Shown: piece after piece, positions 46,801 to 52,035 of the stretch
Numbering within the stretch: position 1 is the first letter of the stretch
How the letters are laid out: each line of letters opens with the position of its first letter
Assembly (NCBI RefSeq): GCF_029784135.1
Contig: NC_073746.1
Span: 150,509,556 to 150,573,555 of the forward strand
Length of the DNA: 64,000 nucleotides
From: Toxorhynchites rutilus septentrionalis
Lineage: Eukaryota; Arthropoda; Insecta; Diptera; Culicidae
Direction of reading: 5' to 3'
Notes under the pieces: generated by a model
The model's database searches: none
What the model was told of the DNA's origin: nothing
The model's input: only the letters and a program-made list of their open reading frames with translations
Program-made: the position numbers and the translations under genes

Positions 46801-48875
46801 TTACTTGCGTCAATTTTATTAGTACTTAGTTGAGATTTCTATGCCAAATAACACGCCTTGAATGCATTCTGAGTGGCAAGCTCTAGAATACGCGTGATCA
46901 CAGTGCAAGTCGGAGGAAATTTCTTTGACGAAAAATTCCCCCGACGGGAATCGAACCCGAACACCCGGCATGTTAGTTATGACGCTAACCACTCGGCCAA
47001 GGGAGCACAACCATAAAACCTCCACATGCCTAATTTGGTTTCATTTGCTTGATTAATTCTCGAGTAATACAGAAATTTGTGTTTCATTTGCATGGTGGAG
47101 GAGTAATAGAGGGGGGAGGAGTATCTAATCACCATAGAAACATTTATTGCATCCTAAAATCTCCATATGCCTAATTTTGTTTCATTTGCTCGATTAATTC
47201 TCGAGTAATGCAGAAATTTGTGTTTAATTTGTTTGGCAGCCCCCTCCCCCCTAAGAGAGGGGGGAGGAATATCTAAATACCATAGAAACATTTATTACAC
47301 TCTAAAACCTCTAGATGCCTAATTTGGTTGCATTTGCTTGATTAATTCTTGAGTAATGTAGAAATTTGTGTTTCATTTGTACGGCAGACCACCACCCCCC
47401 TCACCCCTAACCTTAGAGAGGGGGGAGGGGTCTCAAACTATCACGAAAACCTTCACCGGCTCCAAAAACCCCTACATACCAAGAATGGCGTTGCTAAAAG
47501 GTCCTAGTGATCCAGTAAAAATCAAATAGCTCAAAATTGTCATTAACAATACTACATATATATATCGAATTGGTTCATGTTGTGCTCTGTTACATAAAAT
47601 CTTCCAATCTTCCATAGACTCTTCTGCCATTTTTCATTTGTTCAATTAATGTGGTCAGTGTTGCCACATTTTAATCTGTACCAGAAGGGAAAAAATCTTT
47701 CTCATCTGTACTTTTTTTCAAAGAAATATAGGTATAAATACAATGAGATAGGTGGGAACCAACTCTGGAAAGTAAAAAAAGTCGAAACTTTTTTTTTCGG
47801 GAGAATATTGTGTCTACAGGATTTTTCGTTATTTCATCTCGTTGAAAAGTTAAATAAAAATCTATGGGGTCACCTCAACAGCATCTTTAAACGCACTTTT
47901 CTCGAAACCATGTTTTTTCAGATGATCTCAAAATATACTGAACCGATTTGGCTGTAATTTTTTTTTTTCATCATGTAACCGTTTCTTGATATCTCAGCTA
48001 TTCGAATGGCCGTCATTTTGACAATTTTTTTAATTTAAAAAAAATGCTACGGACGGCATGGTGTTAGCTATTGATTTACTTTAAAATGATCTATATTGGA
48101 ATAGATTGTTTGAGAATGTTCAATTCGATTGGTGCAAAAATCTCGTAAGTCCATAAGGAAATTAATGCGCAATGGGTGATCAAAATTGCACAATTTTCAT
48201 GACGTGACCAATACTTAATTACACTAGTTTGTACCCTCAATTTGTTCCCGATAGACGTAATCCCCTGTCAAAAACATCAATATCAAGCACGAAAATAGGA
48301 TCCATCGAAGTTTCTTCTTCTTCTTCTTCTGGAATTATAGAGACTTTAGCAGTTCATTCGCCTCTAGCCCTTATCGAAGTTTTATCATTTCTCATAAATT
48401 CACCTTATTGAATTACAGGTTGTCCTGTCCATCGACGTCGGTGACGGTTATCCAATCCGCGTGCAGAGCACTCTTCCCTCGAAATACACCCTTTGTGACA
48501 ACCGGTGGCACAACGTTTCCGCCCTGTACGAGGATCACCAAATAGTGTTGCGCGTGGATAGCTATCCAACCAACACGCTGCTGGTGCAGTCGAACGATGT
48601 ACTACGAAGGGTGGCCACTAAGGCACCGCTTTACATCGGAGGATTGCCGGGTAAGTTGTGGTCTAGTAAAATTTGACTTTCATGTCTCTAATTTTCTGGT
48701 TTTCTTAATCCCTACAGATACCGCACCCAGCGGAACACTGCTGCTGCGGGAAAACTTCAAGGGCTGCATACGGAACGTGGTGATACGAAACGAGCGGAAG
48801 GACTGGACCGACATGGACAATCTCCACAATGTGCTGCTGAGTGAATGTCTAGCCATCAACGGACGCTCAGTGTGA
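19890..48875 (+). CDS. wb: Laminin alpha chain, C-terminal two thirds (wing blister-like)
   Basis: This encodes a secreted basement-membrane subunit that joins beta and gamma chains through its coiled coil; its LG domains bind integrins and dystroglycan-type receptors. Thirteen exons with GT-AG borders join in frame to 2,219 codons plus TGA (19,890-20,180; 20,247-21,312; 21,377-21,635; 21,694-22,084; 22,162-22,379; 22,442-23,914; 35,159-35,911; 35,973-37,046; 37,497-37,658; 37,731-38,178; 38,236-38,372; 48,419-48,650; 48,718-48,875). Domain order by residue of this partial chain: LE repeats 1-255, L4 ~258-490, ~3.5 LE to 668, coiled coil 668-1232, LG1-5 1233-2219. About 1,100 residues are missing upstream. 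The order after L4 and a short LG3-LG4 linker favour alpha-1/2 (wb); LanA is the alternative. Introns 6 and 11 are ~10-11 kb and full of transposons. Confidence 0.93.
20247..21312 (+). CDS. wb: Laminin alpha exon 2: LE repeats and L4 module
   Basis: It carries further LE repeats (CEQCASPAFVCDPDTGRC onward, with NTWGNVFQRGCKHCEC), then the L4/domain IV module starting near SWGQIRLQG, with YGGLLNFTL inside. L4 modules are inserted within an LE repeat, and the split half resumes in the next exon. The acceptor caacag is followed by g at 20,247; the donor gtgagtat starts at 21,313. Confidence 0.93.
21377..21635 (+). CDS. wb: Laminin alpha exon 3: L4 end and LE half-repeat
   Basis: It reads LTNVTLDAGIFVVG, closing the L4 module, then CTCPSQYSGLSCQNPG, the second half of the split LE, and CDCNGRSEECEPETGVC. 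The acceptor tttcag ends at 21,376 and the donor gtagga starts at 21,636 (phase 0). Confidence 0.9.
21694..22084 (+). CDS. wb: Laminin alpha exon 4: last LE repeats
   Basis: It runs from NCRNNTGGEHC to YKCK and completes the last three LE repeats before the coiled coil. The CPCPETRKNFARGC phrase corresponds to the NNFSPSC-type LE of vertebrate alpha-1/2 chains. The donor is gtaagttc at 22,085, phase 1. Confidence 0.92.
22162..22379 (+). CDS. wb: Laminin alpha exon 5: start of coiled coil
   Basis: CDNCTVILIDDLTELSSLL marks the conserved cysteine pair and entry into domain II/I. In laminins this cysteine pair forms disulfides between the three chains. The acceptor tgtag ends at 22,161; the exon ends in phase 0 at gtaagtat. 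Confidence 0.9.
22442..23914 (+). CDS. wb: Laminin alpha exon 6: coiled coil
   Basis: 491 codons of heptad-rich, charged sequence without cysteine-rich modules form most of the long arm helix that assembles the alpha-beta-gamma trimer. It ends at RAKHAAEG, which joins IRVSLES of exon 7 after an 11.2-kb intron; the donor gtgagt starts at 23,915. Confidence 0.92.
24776..24834 (+). mobile_element. 59-bp stem-loop mini-insertion
   Basis: It consists only of the stem-loop (24,776-24,809, agagac...gtctct), 'ctaattcaatac' and a CCTT-repeat tail. It is flanked by a perfect 12-bp duplication, TTCTATTGAAGA (24,764-24,775 and 24,835-24,846). It is inside laminin intron 6. Confidence 0.85.
24950..25008 (-). 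repeat. Dispersed repeat, 'gcggtcgtgtct' family
   Basis: In reverse complement it matches the sequences at 39,181 and 40,950 (ggaggttgtgtccgagacac, then cgcatagttgacgtagga). A further reverse copy lies at 13,205-13,260. It is of unknown class. Confidence 0.55.
25010..27000 (-). mobile_element. R1-like non-LTR retrotransposon remnant
   Basis: On the - strand, a basic low-complexity ORF1 part (26,962-26,636) is followed by CCHC knuckles (26,507-26,200: CIRCDPKGHLARAC and CLLCKIEGG...HH...C). Next come the endonuclease start INVIQFYLSHYDTAHQLL at ~26,180, its end ESIIDITLCSPTF...SDHQ at ~25,930-25,830, and a late RT block ITTIARIMSNN at ~25,300. The endonuclease phrases are those of the R1 clade. 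Many frames are broken and most of the RT is unreadable. It lies in laminin intron 6, antisense to the gene. Confidence 0.65.
27001..27848. other. AT-rich spacer and 3' UTR of I-like element
   Basis: 27,001-27,615 has a chance-looking 174-codon + frame with no recognisable domain and composition like its AT-rich surroundings. 27,616-27,848 is the presumed 3' untranslated part of the I-like element (- strand); its exact end is not defined. Confidence 0.4.
27849..31793 (-). pseudogene. I-like ORF2: endonuclease, RT, RNase H
   Basis: The order is AP-endonuclease (31,793-~31,140: ITVLQWNCRS, LILGDFNSHGTAWG, NGSDHLPIKI), RT (SDTQYGFRRGKGTNDCLAL, FLDIKGAFDSV, GLPQGSCL, RQLADDGVV), thumb, RNase H (MYFTDGSSMN, VYIAELAAIYWAL, VTDSLSS, VWVPSHCSIPGNERADSLAK), and a C-terminal cysteine/histidine motif. 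Breaks are a frameshift near 31,300 (end of endonuclease), a one-base loss near 29,905 just after GLPQGSCL, the SINE at 29,225-29,486, and a TGA at about 28,047 that replaces a C-terminal zinc-motif cysteine. The RT active site is LADD rather than YADD, also in the older copy. Confidence 0.9.
29225..29486 (+). mobile_element. tRNA-derived SINE with GAA tail, copy 1
   Basis: A 262-bp insertion lies in ORF2 of the I-like element, flanked by an 8-bp duplication GGGATGGG (29,217-29,224 and 29,487-29,494). The head carries a box A-like cgagtggttagcgtca and the box B ggttcgattcccg. The body is unrelated to tRNA and ends in (GAA)n. The first ~12 bases of the head are missing compared with the copy at 46,745. 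Confidence 0.92.
31950..33319 (-). pseudogene. I-like ORF1 (gag-like, CCHC knuckles), frameshifted
   Basis: This nucleic-acid-binding protein packages the element RNA. The first ~50 residues read from the ATG at 33,319. The frame then shifts in an A-run near 33,170 and again near 33,070. The remaining ~390 residues (from 33,161) read openly to 31,950. They hold an RRM-like core (GPWVVFFRPKPNGKALRVVQ, DSFRVTFAGAALPDYV) and three zinc-knuckle motifs (CNKCKSVGHTAAYC, CATCGEQHEGKSC, CPYCGG...H...C). Confidence 0.85.
33822..34165 (-). repeat. Dispersed repeat shared with 61,200-61,515
   Basis: In reverse complement this stretch follows the + strand at 61,200-61,515. Shared phrases include 'aaatctatcccatttagc', 'catgtacctacta' and 'ccttttgtggct.tgaccctg'. 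It lies in laminin intron 6 and its type is unknown. Confidence 0.6.
34540..34890 (-). repeat. Short member of 'ctagctgacccggc' repeat family
   Basis: Read on the - strand it starts with ctagctgagccggcgaattt, then an AT microsatellite (34,811-34,849), then 'cattcacgtttt' and 'tcaatcgcaaaattctccat', and ends with TCTA repeats near 34,545. The start and these phrases match 46,184-46,310. It appears to be a deleted non-autonomous copy. Confidence 0.6.
34811..34849. repeat. (AT)n microsatellite
   Basis: About 39 bp of pure AT alternation inside the repeat above. Confidence 0.95.
35159..35911 (+). CDS. wb: Laminin alpha exon 7: LG1 and start of LG2
   Basis: It opens with the helix end IRVSLESQEECMRSYAP, then LG1 (PLVYIQ, RIWVGGVP) and the first strands of LG2 (FNGDGYAVLQ). 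The acceptor attgtag ends at 35,158 and the donor gtacgt starts at 35,912. Confidence 0.93.
35973..37046 (+). CDS. wb: Laminin alpha exon 8: LG2 and LG3
   Basis: It contains the rest of LG2 (YYLGGVPPGFK, FLGCLKGVQITG) and LG3 (FYGNGYVEFPSHSL, LFLGGVPDDP), then a short linker to GCNR. The glycine-rich LGGVP loops and the closing cysteines are the usual LG signature. The donor gtatgt starts at 37,047. Confidence 0.93.
37497..37658 (+). CDS. wb: Laminin alpha exon 9: start of LG4
   Basis: 54 codons, phase 0 at both ends, with no ATG (VGSYSYEPNAFKYGD... SGLLFAAL). It is recognised from the acceptor gattccag, the donor gtgagtga and the continuity of the LG fold between exons 8 and 10. Confidence 0.9.
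37731..38178 (+). CDS. wb: Laminin alpha exon 10: LG4
   Basis: It contains most of LG4 (LALKDGSLALTIRGRKRD, DGRWHQVSL, NIFVGGIPDE, FKGCLRKFSV) and ends YFPGDAYAIY. The basic RGRKR patch is a candidate heparin/dystroglycan-type contact. The donor gtgagttt starts at 38,179, phase 1. Confidence 0.92.
38236..38372 (+). CDS. wb: Laminin alpha exon 11: start of LG5
   Basis: It reads RNFNVGKFLDVDLELRTSEV and ends SLEISNGN. The preceding 57-nt intron has GT-AG ends, is a multiple of three and contains no stop, so retention would simply add 19 residues. The downstream intron is 10.0 kb. Confidence 0.88.
38896..38954 (+). mobile_element. 59-bp stem-loop mini-insertion
   Basis: The stem-loop (38,898-38,931) plus a CCTT-repeat tail is bounded by a perfect 11-bp duplication CCTGCCGCGTT (38,885-38,895 and 38,955-38,965). 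The stem-loop and tail are nearly identical to the copy at 24,776. It is in laminin intron 11. Confidence 0.88.
39175..39330 (+). repeat. Dispersed repeat, 'gcggtcgtgtct' family
   Basis: It shares ~150 bp with 40,945-41,090 (ggttgtgtccgagacacgac, aactctttgataatgat). Reverse partial copies lie at 13,205 and 24,950. Confidence 0.65.
39470..39673 (-). pseudogene. Histone H4-derived fragment
   Basis: The - strand reads CGKEGKGDKGLDKRRAFRKV, then LHDNIQCIKPAIRRLWR. This aligns with the histone H4 N-terminus (GKGGKGLGKGGAKRHRKV, LRDNIQGITKPAIRRLAR). One residue is missing, several are substituted, and the match ends after about 40 residues. Upstream flank 'ctagtgtgca' and 'caaccaata' is shared with the second H4-like fragment near 43,350. 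It is not a functional histone. Confidence 0.75.
39690..40447 (+). pseudogene. Non-LTR reverse transcriptase, 5' portion
   Basis: It reads SFVFPVFKKGCKKDVRNYRG, DAVYTDFSAAFDIINHDIAV, LHSYLTDRVMSVKIG, SGVPHGSHLGP and LSYADDFKLFL, the ordered RT blocks of a Jockey-superfamily element. In-frame stops occur near 39,940, 40,016 and 40,118. It breaks off at 40,447 because of a SINE insertion and continues at 44,053 in frame. The endonuclease part is absent. Confidence 0.85.
40448..40941 (+). mobile_element. tRNA-derived SINE (longer family), copy 1
   Basis: The head 'tagccacattggttgcgcg' resembles box A and 'gagttcgaaactc' resembles box B. The ~490-bp body ends 'ggctctgttacagctaaaat' and an A-rich tail. 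The 12-bp target duplication aagtgttcggta lies at 40,436-40,447 and 44,053-44,064. The tail is therefore separated from its right-hand duplication by ~3.1 kb of later insertions. The RT frame on either side matches exactly. A reverse copy lies at 61,886-62,336. Confidence 0.88.
40945..41110 (+). repeat. Dispersed repeat, 'gcggtcgtgtct' family
   Basis: It is parallel to 39,175-39,330 and begins right after the SINE A-tail, so it belongs to material inserted into that tail. From about 41,110 to 41,700 there is nothing recognisable. Confidence 0.6.
41700..42125 (+). repeat. Dispersed repeat, 'cccgaaagac' family, copy 1
   Basis: It shares ordered phrases with 43,640-44,050: 'gaccaatcag', 'ggataggggatgagat', 'catgaaatgactgagcaata' and 'accccaatatgttcccgaaa'. 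A more diverged version lies at 48,110-48,285. It is non-coding and of unknown class. Confidence 0.65.
42467..42498 (+). repeat. Stem-loop element copy, boundaries unclear
   Basis: It has the same agagacgaatgaac...gtttaaagtctct stem-loop with an AAG-rich tail to ~42,515. Upstream 'cccttctcagggct' resembles the longer copy at 12,233. No target duplication was found, so its full extent is unknown. Confidence 0.6.
43060..43359 (-). pseudogene. Histone H4-derived fragments, rearranged
   Basis: The - strand reads NTIRCGKGEEA near 43,330, STIGCGKEGRGAK near 43,220 and ITPAIRRLARRGG near 43,155. These are two copies of an H4 N-terminus and one copy of the ITKPAIRRLARRGG helix. The 'caaccaacaccat' before the first piece looks like the 5' UTR and start context of an H4 gene. 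The downstream sequence does not continue as H4. The fragments are not functional. Confidence 0.65.
43640..44052 (+). repeat. Dispersed repeat, 'cccgaaagac' family, copy 2
   Basis: It matches 41,700-42,125 and contains an AT microsatellite at 43,816-43,864. It ends in an A-run at 44,047-44,054, next to the right-hand SINE target duplication. Confidence 0.65.
43816..43864. repeat. (AT)n microsatellite
   Basis: About 49 bp of AT alternation. Confidence 0.95.
44053..44437 (+). pseudogene. Non-LTR reverse transcriptase, 3' portion
   Basis: It continues the frame broken at 40,447: after the duplicated CSV codons it reads ISFSRKRSS, then STIKDLGVMLDSKLTFRDHV and SLVRSILEYACVVWSPYY, the thumb/connection region following the RT palm. 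It ends near LRNLPW, after which the similarity stops. No RNase H is seen. Confidence 0.85.
44438..46183. other. AT-rich intronic DNA, no supported gene
   Basis: Only short ORFs without recognisable domains. 45,540-46,140 is A/T-run-rich and looks like decayed repeat sequence. Confidence 0.45.
46184..47490 (+). repeat. 'ctgacccggc' repeat with ~145-bp tandem units
   Basis: It starts ttagctgacccggcaaactt. It carries five units like those at 1-787 (C-run landmarks at about 46,525, 46,664, 47,090, 47,234 and 47,382), and ends 'aaaaacccctacatacc'. A SINE is inserted in the third unit. The start phrase also marks the copy at 34,540-34,890 in reverse. Confidence 0.7.
46745..47009 (-). mobile_element. 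tRNA-derived SINE with GAA tail, copy 2 (full length)
   Basis: A 265-bp insertion is flanked by a perfect 11-bp duplication accataaaacc (46,734-46,744 and 47,010-47,020). The - strand head is gctcccttggccgagtggtt, then box B ggttcgattcccg. It ends in (GAA)n and its body matches 29,225-29,486 closely. It is in laminin intron 11. Confidence 0.93.
48110..48285 (+). repeat. Dispersed repeat, 'cccgaaagac' family, diverged copy
   Basis: Phrases 'gtttgtaccct', 'ttgttcccgatagacgtaat' and 'gtcaaaaa' follow in the same order as in the copies at 41,700 and 43,640, with many differences. 47,490-48,110 has nothing recognisable. Confidence 0.45.
48314..48372 (-). mobile_element. 59-bp stem-loop mini-insertion
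   Basis: In reverse complement it reads aagggctagaggcgaatgaa, the stem-loop (48,339-48,365) and an AAG-repeat tail. It is flanked by a perfect 10-bp duplication ATCGAAGTTT (48,304-48,313 and 48,373-48,382). It lies only 46 bp upstream of laminin exon 12. Confidence 0.88.
48419..48650 (+). CDS. wb: Laminin alpha exon 12: LG5
   Basis: It begins VVLSIDVGDGYPIRVQS, contains DNRWHNVSALY and ends LYIGGLP. The acceptor ttacag ends at 48,418; the donor gtaagttg starts at 48,651, phase 1. Confidence 0.92.
48718..48875 (+). CDS. wb: Laminin alpha terminal exon: end of LG5 and stop
   Basis: It reads DTAPSGTLLLRENFKGCIRN and ends SECLAINGRSV-TGA. The last cysteine pairs with FKGC as in other LG domains. 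The chain ends a few residues after the fifth LG module, as expected for an alpha subunit. Confidence 0.92.
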
Positions 48876-49027
48876 GTGGGGGAACCCCTCCGATTGTCAT
48901 CACATCTGTAAATAGTAGATCATTTCCACTTCGCATGTGAATACGCTTAGTAGAACTCATTTCCCGCGAAAACAAACGGTCCGCCGGTTCAAGCATCGTT
49001 TGAGCCGCACCGGACTACGACATGCCA

Positions 49028-49033
49028 AATAAA
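49028..49033 (+). terminator. wb: Proximal poly(A) signal
   Basis: AATAAA lies 153 nt after the laminin stop codon. Confidence 0.5.
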
Positions 49034-49658
49034 CTATTTTGTACATACGATCGGAAGATCCAAGAGGCTCTTAATTCGATGTAGTGTTGCTGCTGACCCG
49101 ACCTGCTTCCGATTTTTCCAATAGCCTCGAAATCTTTCTAAGCCGCTAGGGAAGATGACTTTGAGCAATCTGACAATCTGTGTCGGTTTGTTTTAGGATG
49201 CTAGAAATGTGCGTAAAACCACCGATTTTATTATTCAAACAGTTAGTAATGCTAGGAATAGAACAAATTCAACCGAACCGAAGTGTTTTTTTAGCGAAAG
49301 CGAATATGTACATTACATTCGAGTCACACACAGTTAGGTAGGCTTTAAATTAAGTATTTATTTGGTCGATTTTAACTAATAACTGCCAATTCAACGAAAA
49401 ACAACCTTATTCAATTCGATGTGTATTCCTATTGAATGCTGTTCATGGGATGATTGAACAAAACAGTAAGATAAACAAATCATATGCTGCCATACGAATA
49501 GTTAAGTTGATGTATTTAATAATGTATTAAACTATAGATAATCGTGCTTCCGCTTGGAAGCATTTGGGATGTATATTTTCTACGTTTGACAAAAGTTAAT
49601 GTATGATAACATAGCGTAAGCTTTATCTGTAAACATGATTATGTGAATGTTTCTGTGA

Positions 49659-49679
49659 AATAAATCGAACAAGAATAAA
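49659..49679 (+). terminator. wb: Distal poly(A) signals (two AATAAA)
   Basis: Two AATAAA hexamers lie 15 bp apart and are followed by a TG-containing stretch. Confidence 0.5.
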
Positions 49680-49859
49680 CGACTGCATGTATGTAATTGA
49701 GCGCTTGATCTATGGTGTTTACACCGAAGCGTAGAAAAGTATTGATTCGTCGCGCGGGTGTCCAACGTCATCGGTTTATTCCTACCTGTCCGCCCAGGTT
49801 TATGTTTTCACCGGTAGCAACTTCAAGCAGGCGCGCATTGTAGCGGAAGGGAAATTACG

Positions 49860-50191
49860 TTGCAATTAGAGAAAAGAATTTACAATGTACTCATTGAGCC
49901 TTGTTTCGCTTCTGTTCGGGGCTTGGTTGTCACTTCGTTTCACGGGTTTCGTCGCACAGTTTTTCCAACATCGGACAGAACGCGTCCGTTAGTAGTCAAA
50001 CGAAGGGTGGCAAACCCGGTCGTGGAAGTTCAGAAGTTCTCCATAAATCGGTCGATTCTCGGGAAAAAAGTCAACTTTCAGTTATTTCGCTGGATTTCTA
50101 TGGAGTGAATATCAGAGTGAAATATTTGAAATTGTGGGCTGCAGAAGCACATTTCAGCGTGTATTGACGAAAAACAACGGAAGAATGAAGT
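49860..50191 (+). other. Possible first exon of a downstream gene
   Basis: A GC-richer, repeat-free block ends in ATGAA followed by a good donor GTGAGTTG at 50,190. This is what a 5' UTR exon with a start codon near its end would look like. No promoter motif or second exon is recognised, so it remains a candidate. Confidence 0.25.
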
Positions 50192-50369
50192 GAGTTGAAC
50201 GTGATGTCTTACGTTCTGGTGAGTAAATTCAATGTGGTGGTAATACTCTTCCGCAGAACCTATTTTCTAATGCGTTTTTCATTCACAAGTCGATTACGAT
50301 AGCTGGTCTCAAGTAGAACTATCGATACCTTTGGCGAATAACTTGACAATGCGTTTGTAGCAGCATTGT

Positions 50370-50424
50370 TAGAGGCGAATGAACTGCAAAGTTTAAAGCC
50401 TCTTAAAAACAAATAAGAAGAAGA
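50370..50424 (+). mobile_element. 55-bp stem-loop mini-insertion
   Basis: The stem-loop agaggcgaatgaac...gtttaaagcctct (50,371-50,403) has compensating changes in both arms compared with the agagac form. It is followed by an AAG tail. A 6-bp duplication CATTGT lies at 50,364-50,369 and 50,425-50,430. Confidence 0.7.
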
Positions 50425-50881
50425 CATTGTGGTGATCAGAGAACACAATCCGTAAGCCATGTAACATTTCTGTAGTAGCCACCCATAGGTCGTTGCATAA
50501 AAATTATCTGAACTCCACTCGTAGTGGCGTCAGTGCTACTGACAATCGCGATGATCGCATCAGGTTTGATTGTGATTGTGATTTTATAATTTAGAAAGTT
50601 ATTCTAACTTACACTGGTATGTATCTATGAATCTGTCTTCAATAATCAGAATCTCAACTAACACGTTGGATGCCATGGTTTTGTAGTGAATCTATGGAAA
50701 TTTTCAAACGTATTAGGGCCATCGTTTCTTATCGTAGTGCCCGGTGACTGACGCAGCTAGTCTGTTTTATTCTGCATACTGGTTCATTGTAAAATTTTTA
50801 ATATCATATTAACTGTGTGGAGGGTGAATGTGATCCTCCTATTACATCCAATGTATTTCGCTTGCAGAGAGAGAGAAATGT

Positions 50882-50939
50882 TGGATTTAAGAGACTTTAA
50901 ACTCTGGGAGTTCATTCGTCTCTGCCCTTAAGGGCGGGA
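50882..50939 (-). mobile_element. 58-bp stem-loop mini-insertion
   Basis: In reverse complement it reads gcccttaagggcagagac, the stem-loop (50,890-50,923) and a short tail. It has a 6-bp duplication AAATGT at 50,876-50,881 and 50,940-50,945. Confidence 0.65.
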
Positions 50940-51046
50940 AAATGTCAAAAATCTCGAATTCCTTTCTTCTGATTTTGGGTCGTTGTTTCTATGGCTTTTG
51001 TCGTATCCGAGGTGTGCACTATTGGTTATTATCAACATCTATTTTG

Positions 51047-51102
51047 GAGCAGGGAAAAAGCCCATTTTAGTGTGCTTCTAAAATGGGCGTAAAAACCTGC
51101 TC
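51047..51102. repeat. Imperfect hairpin
   Basis: GAGCAGG and GCCCATTTTAG on the left pair with CTAAAATGGGC and CCTGCTC on the right, across a 7-bp loop with an internal A-rich bulge. It lies just beyond the 3' end of the non-LTR element (- strand), so it could be a structure in its 3' UTR. Confidence 0.6.
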
Positions 51103-52035
51103 ATCTTTTGCTGAAAAGAAAAGAACAGAAAAGAAAAATACTTTCAGTGTGTATTCATCTCGATATTGTGTTATTTAAATTTTGTCAAATAAACCTGTAT
51201 CCTTTAAGAATTTTATGGTCCGGTCCTCTTCGATGTCGTCTCTTGCTAGTGCAGTTCTGATGCTGTCTCCAACCTGAAATTTTGTTCTGGAAATGTTAAA
51301 AACTGGGCAATTGATTAAGAAATGCTCTACTGTGAGCCTTACATTGCACCATGTGCAGCGCGGTTGATTTGCGTTGGAGTAATTATGTGTTAAGAGGGTA
51401 TGCCCGATACACAAGCGTGTCAGGCATACTTGAATGGGGCGCCGAGTACTATCCATTCAAGGATGGGTAGTATTCTTTATCTTTCTCAGAAAGAAGTCAT
51501 TAGAGGTGTTCCAATTTATATCCCAACATGATCTAGGTTGTTATCAACCCATCTGATGTTGTCTTCGGACGGGGGGATATCAGTCCATAGTTCAGAATTT
51601 CTTCCCTCTTTGGCAAGACGATCAGCTAATTCATTTCCTTGAATTCCGCAGTGTCCCGGGATCCAACAGAAAATGATGTCCTTTCCCTTGATTCCAGCTT
51701 CAATGCTTTGAATCCAGGGGTGCTTATTTTCGCCACTCTGGAGTGCAAGCAGGGAGCTGTAAGAATCGGAGAAAATCACCGTTTTCGTGTTGTCATCACA
51801 TAGTGATATCGCAACGAGGAGGGCAGCTATTTCTGCTGAGAAAATTGAACAAATGGATGGTAATTGGAATTTTATCTGAGCATTGTCGGAAAAGATGCCA
51901 AATCCCACTTTATCACCATCAACAGATCCATCTGTGAAGATTTTGCGATGGAAAGGGAACTGTTTATGTATGTGATTGTTGAAGATAGCTGTGACTATAC
52001 TGTTGGCTTCACCAGCTTTAACAGAGTTTTTAATA

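Larger units (their letters stand above)
48876..49695 (+). other. wb: Laminin alpha 3' UTR
   Basis: Non-coding sequence after the stop contains AATAAA at 49,028-49,033, 49,659-49,664 and 49,674-49,679. This suggests a short (~170 nt) and a long (~820 nt) 3' end. No repeats were recognised in it. Confidence 0.65.

Noticed and set aside
19890..48875. Naming the gene LanA (alpha-3/5)
   Set aside because: The count of LE repeats between L4 and the coiled coil and the short LG3-LG4 linker fit alpha-1/2 (wb) better, though the CDNC start of the coiled coil is also seen in alpha-5, so this is not excluded.
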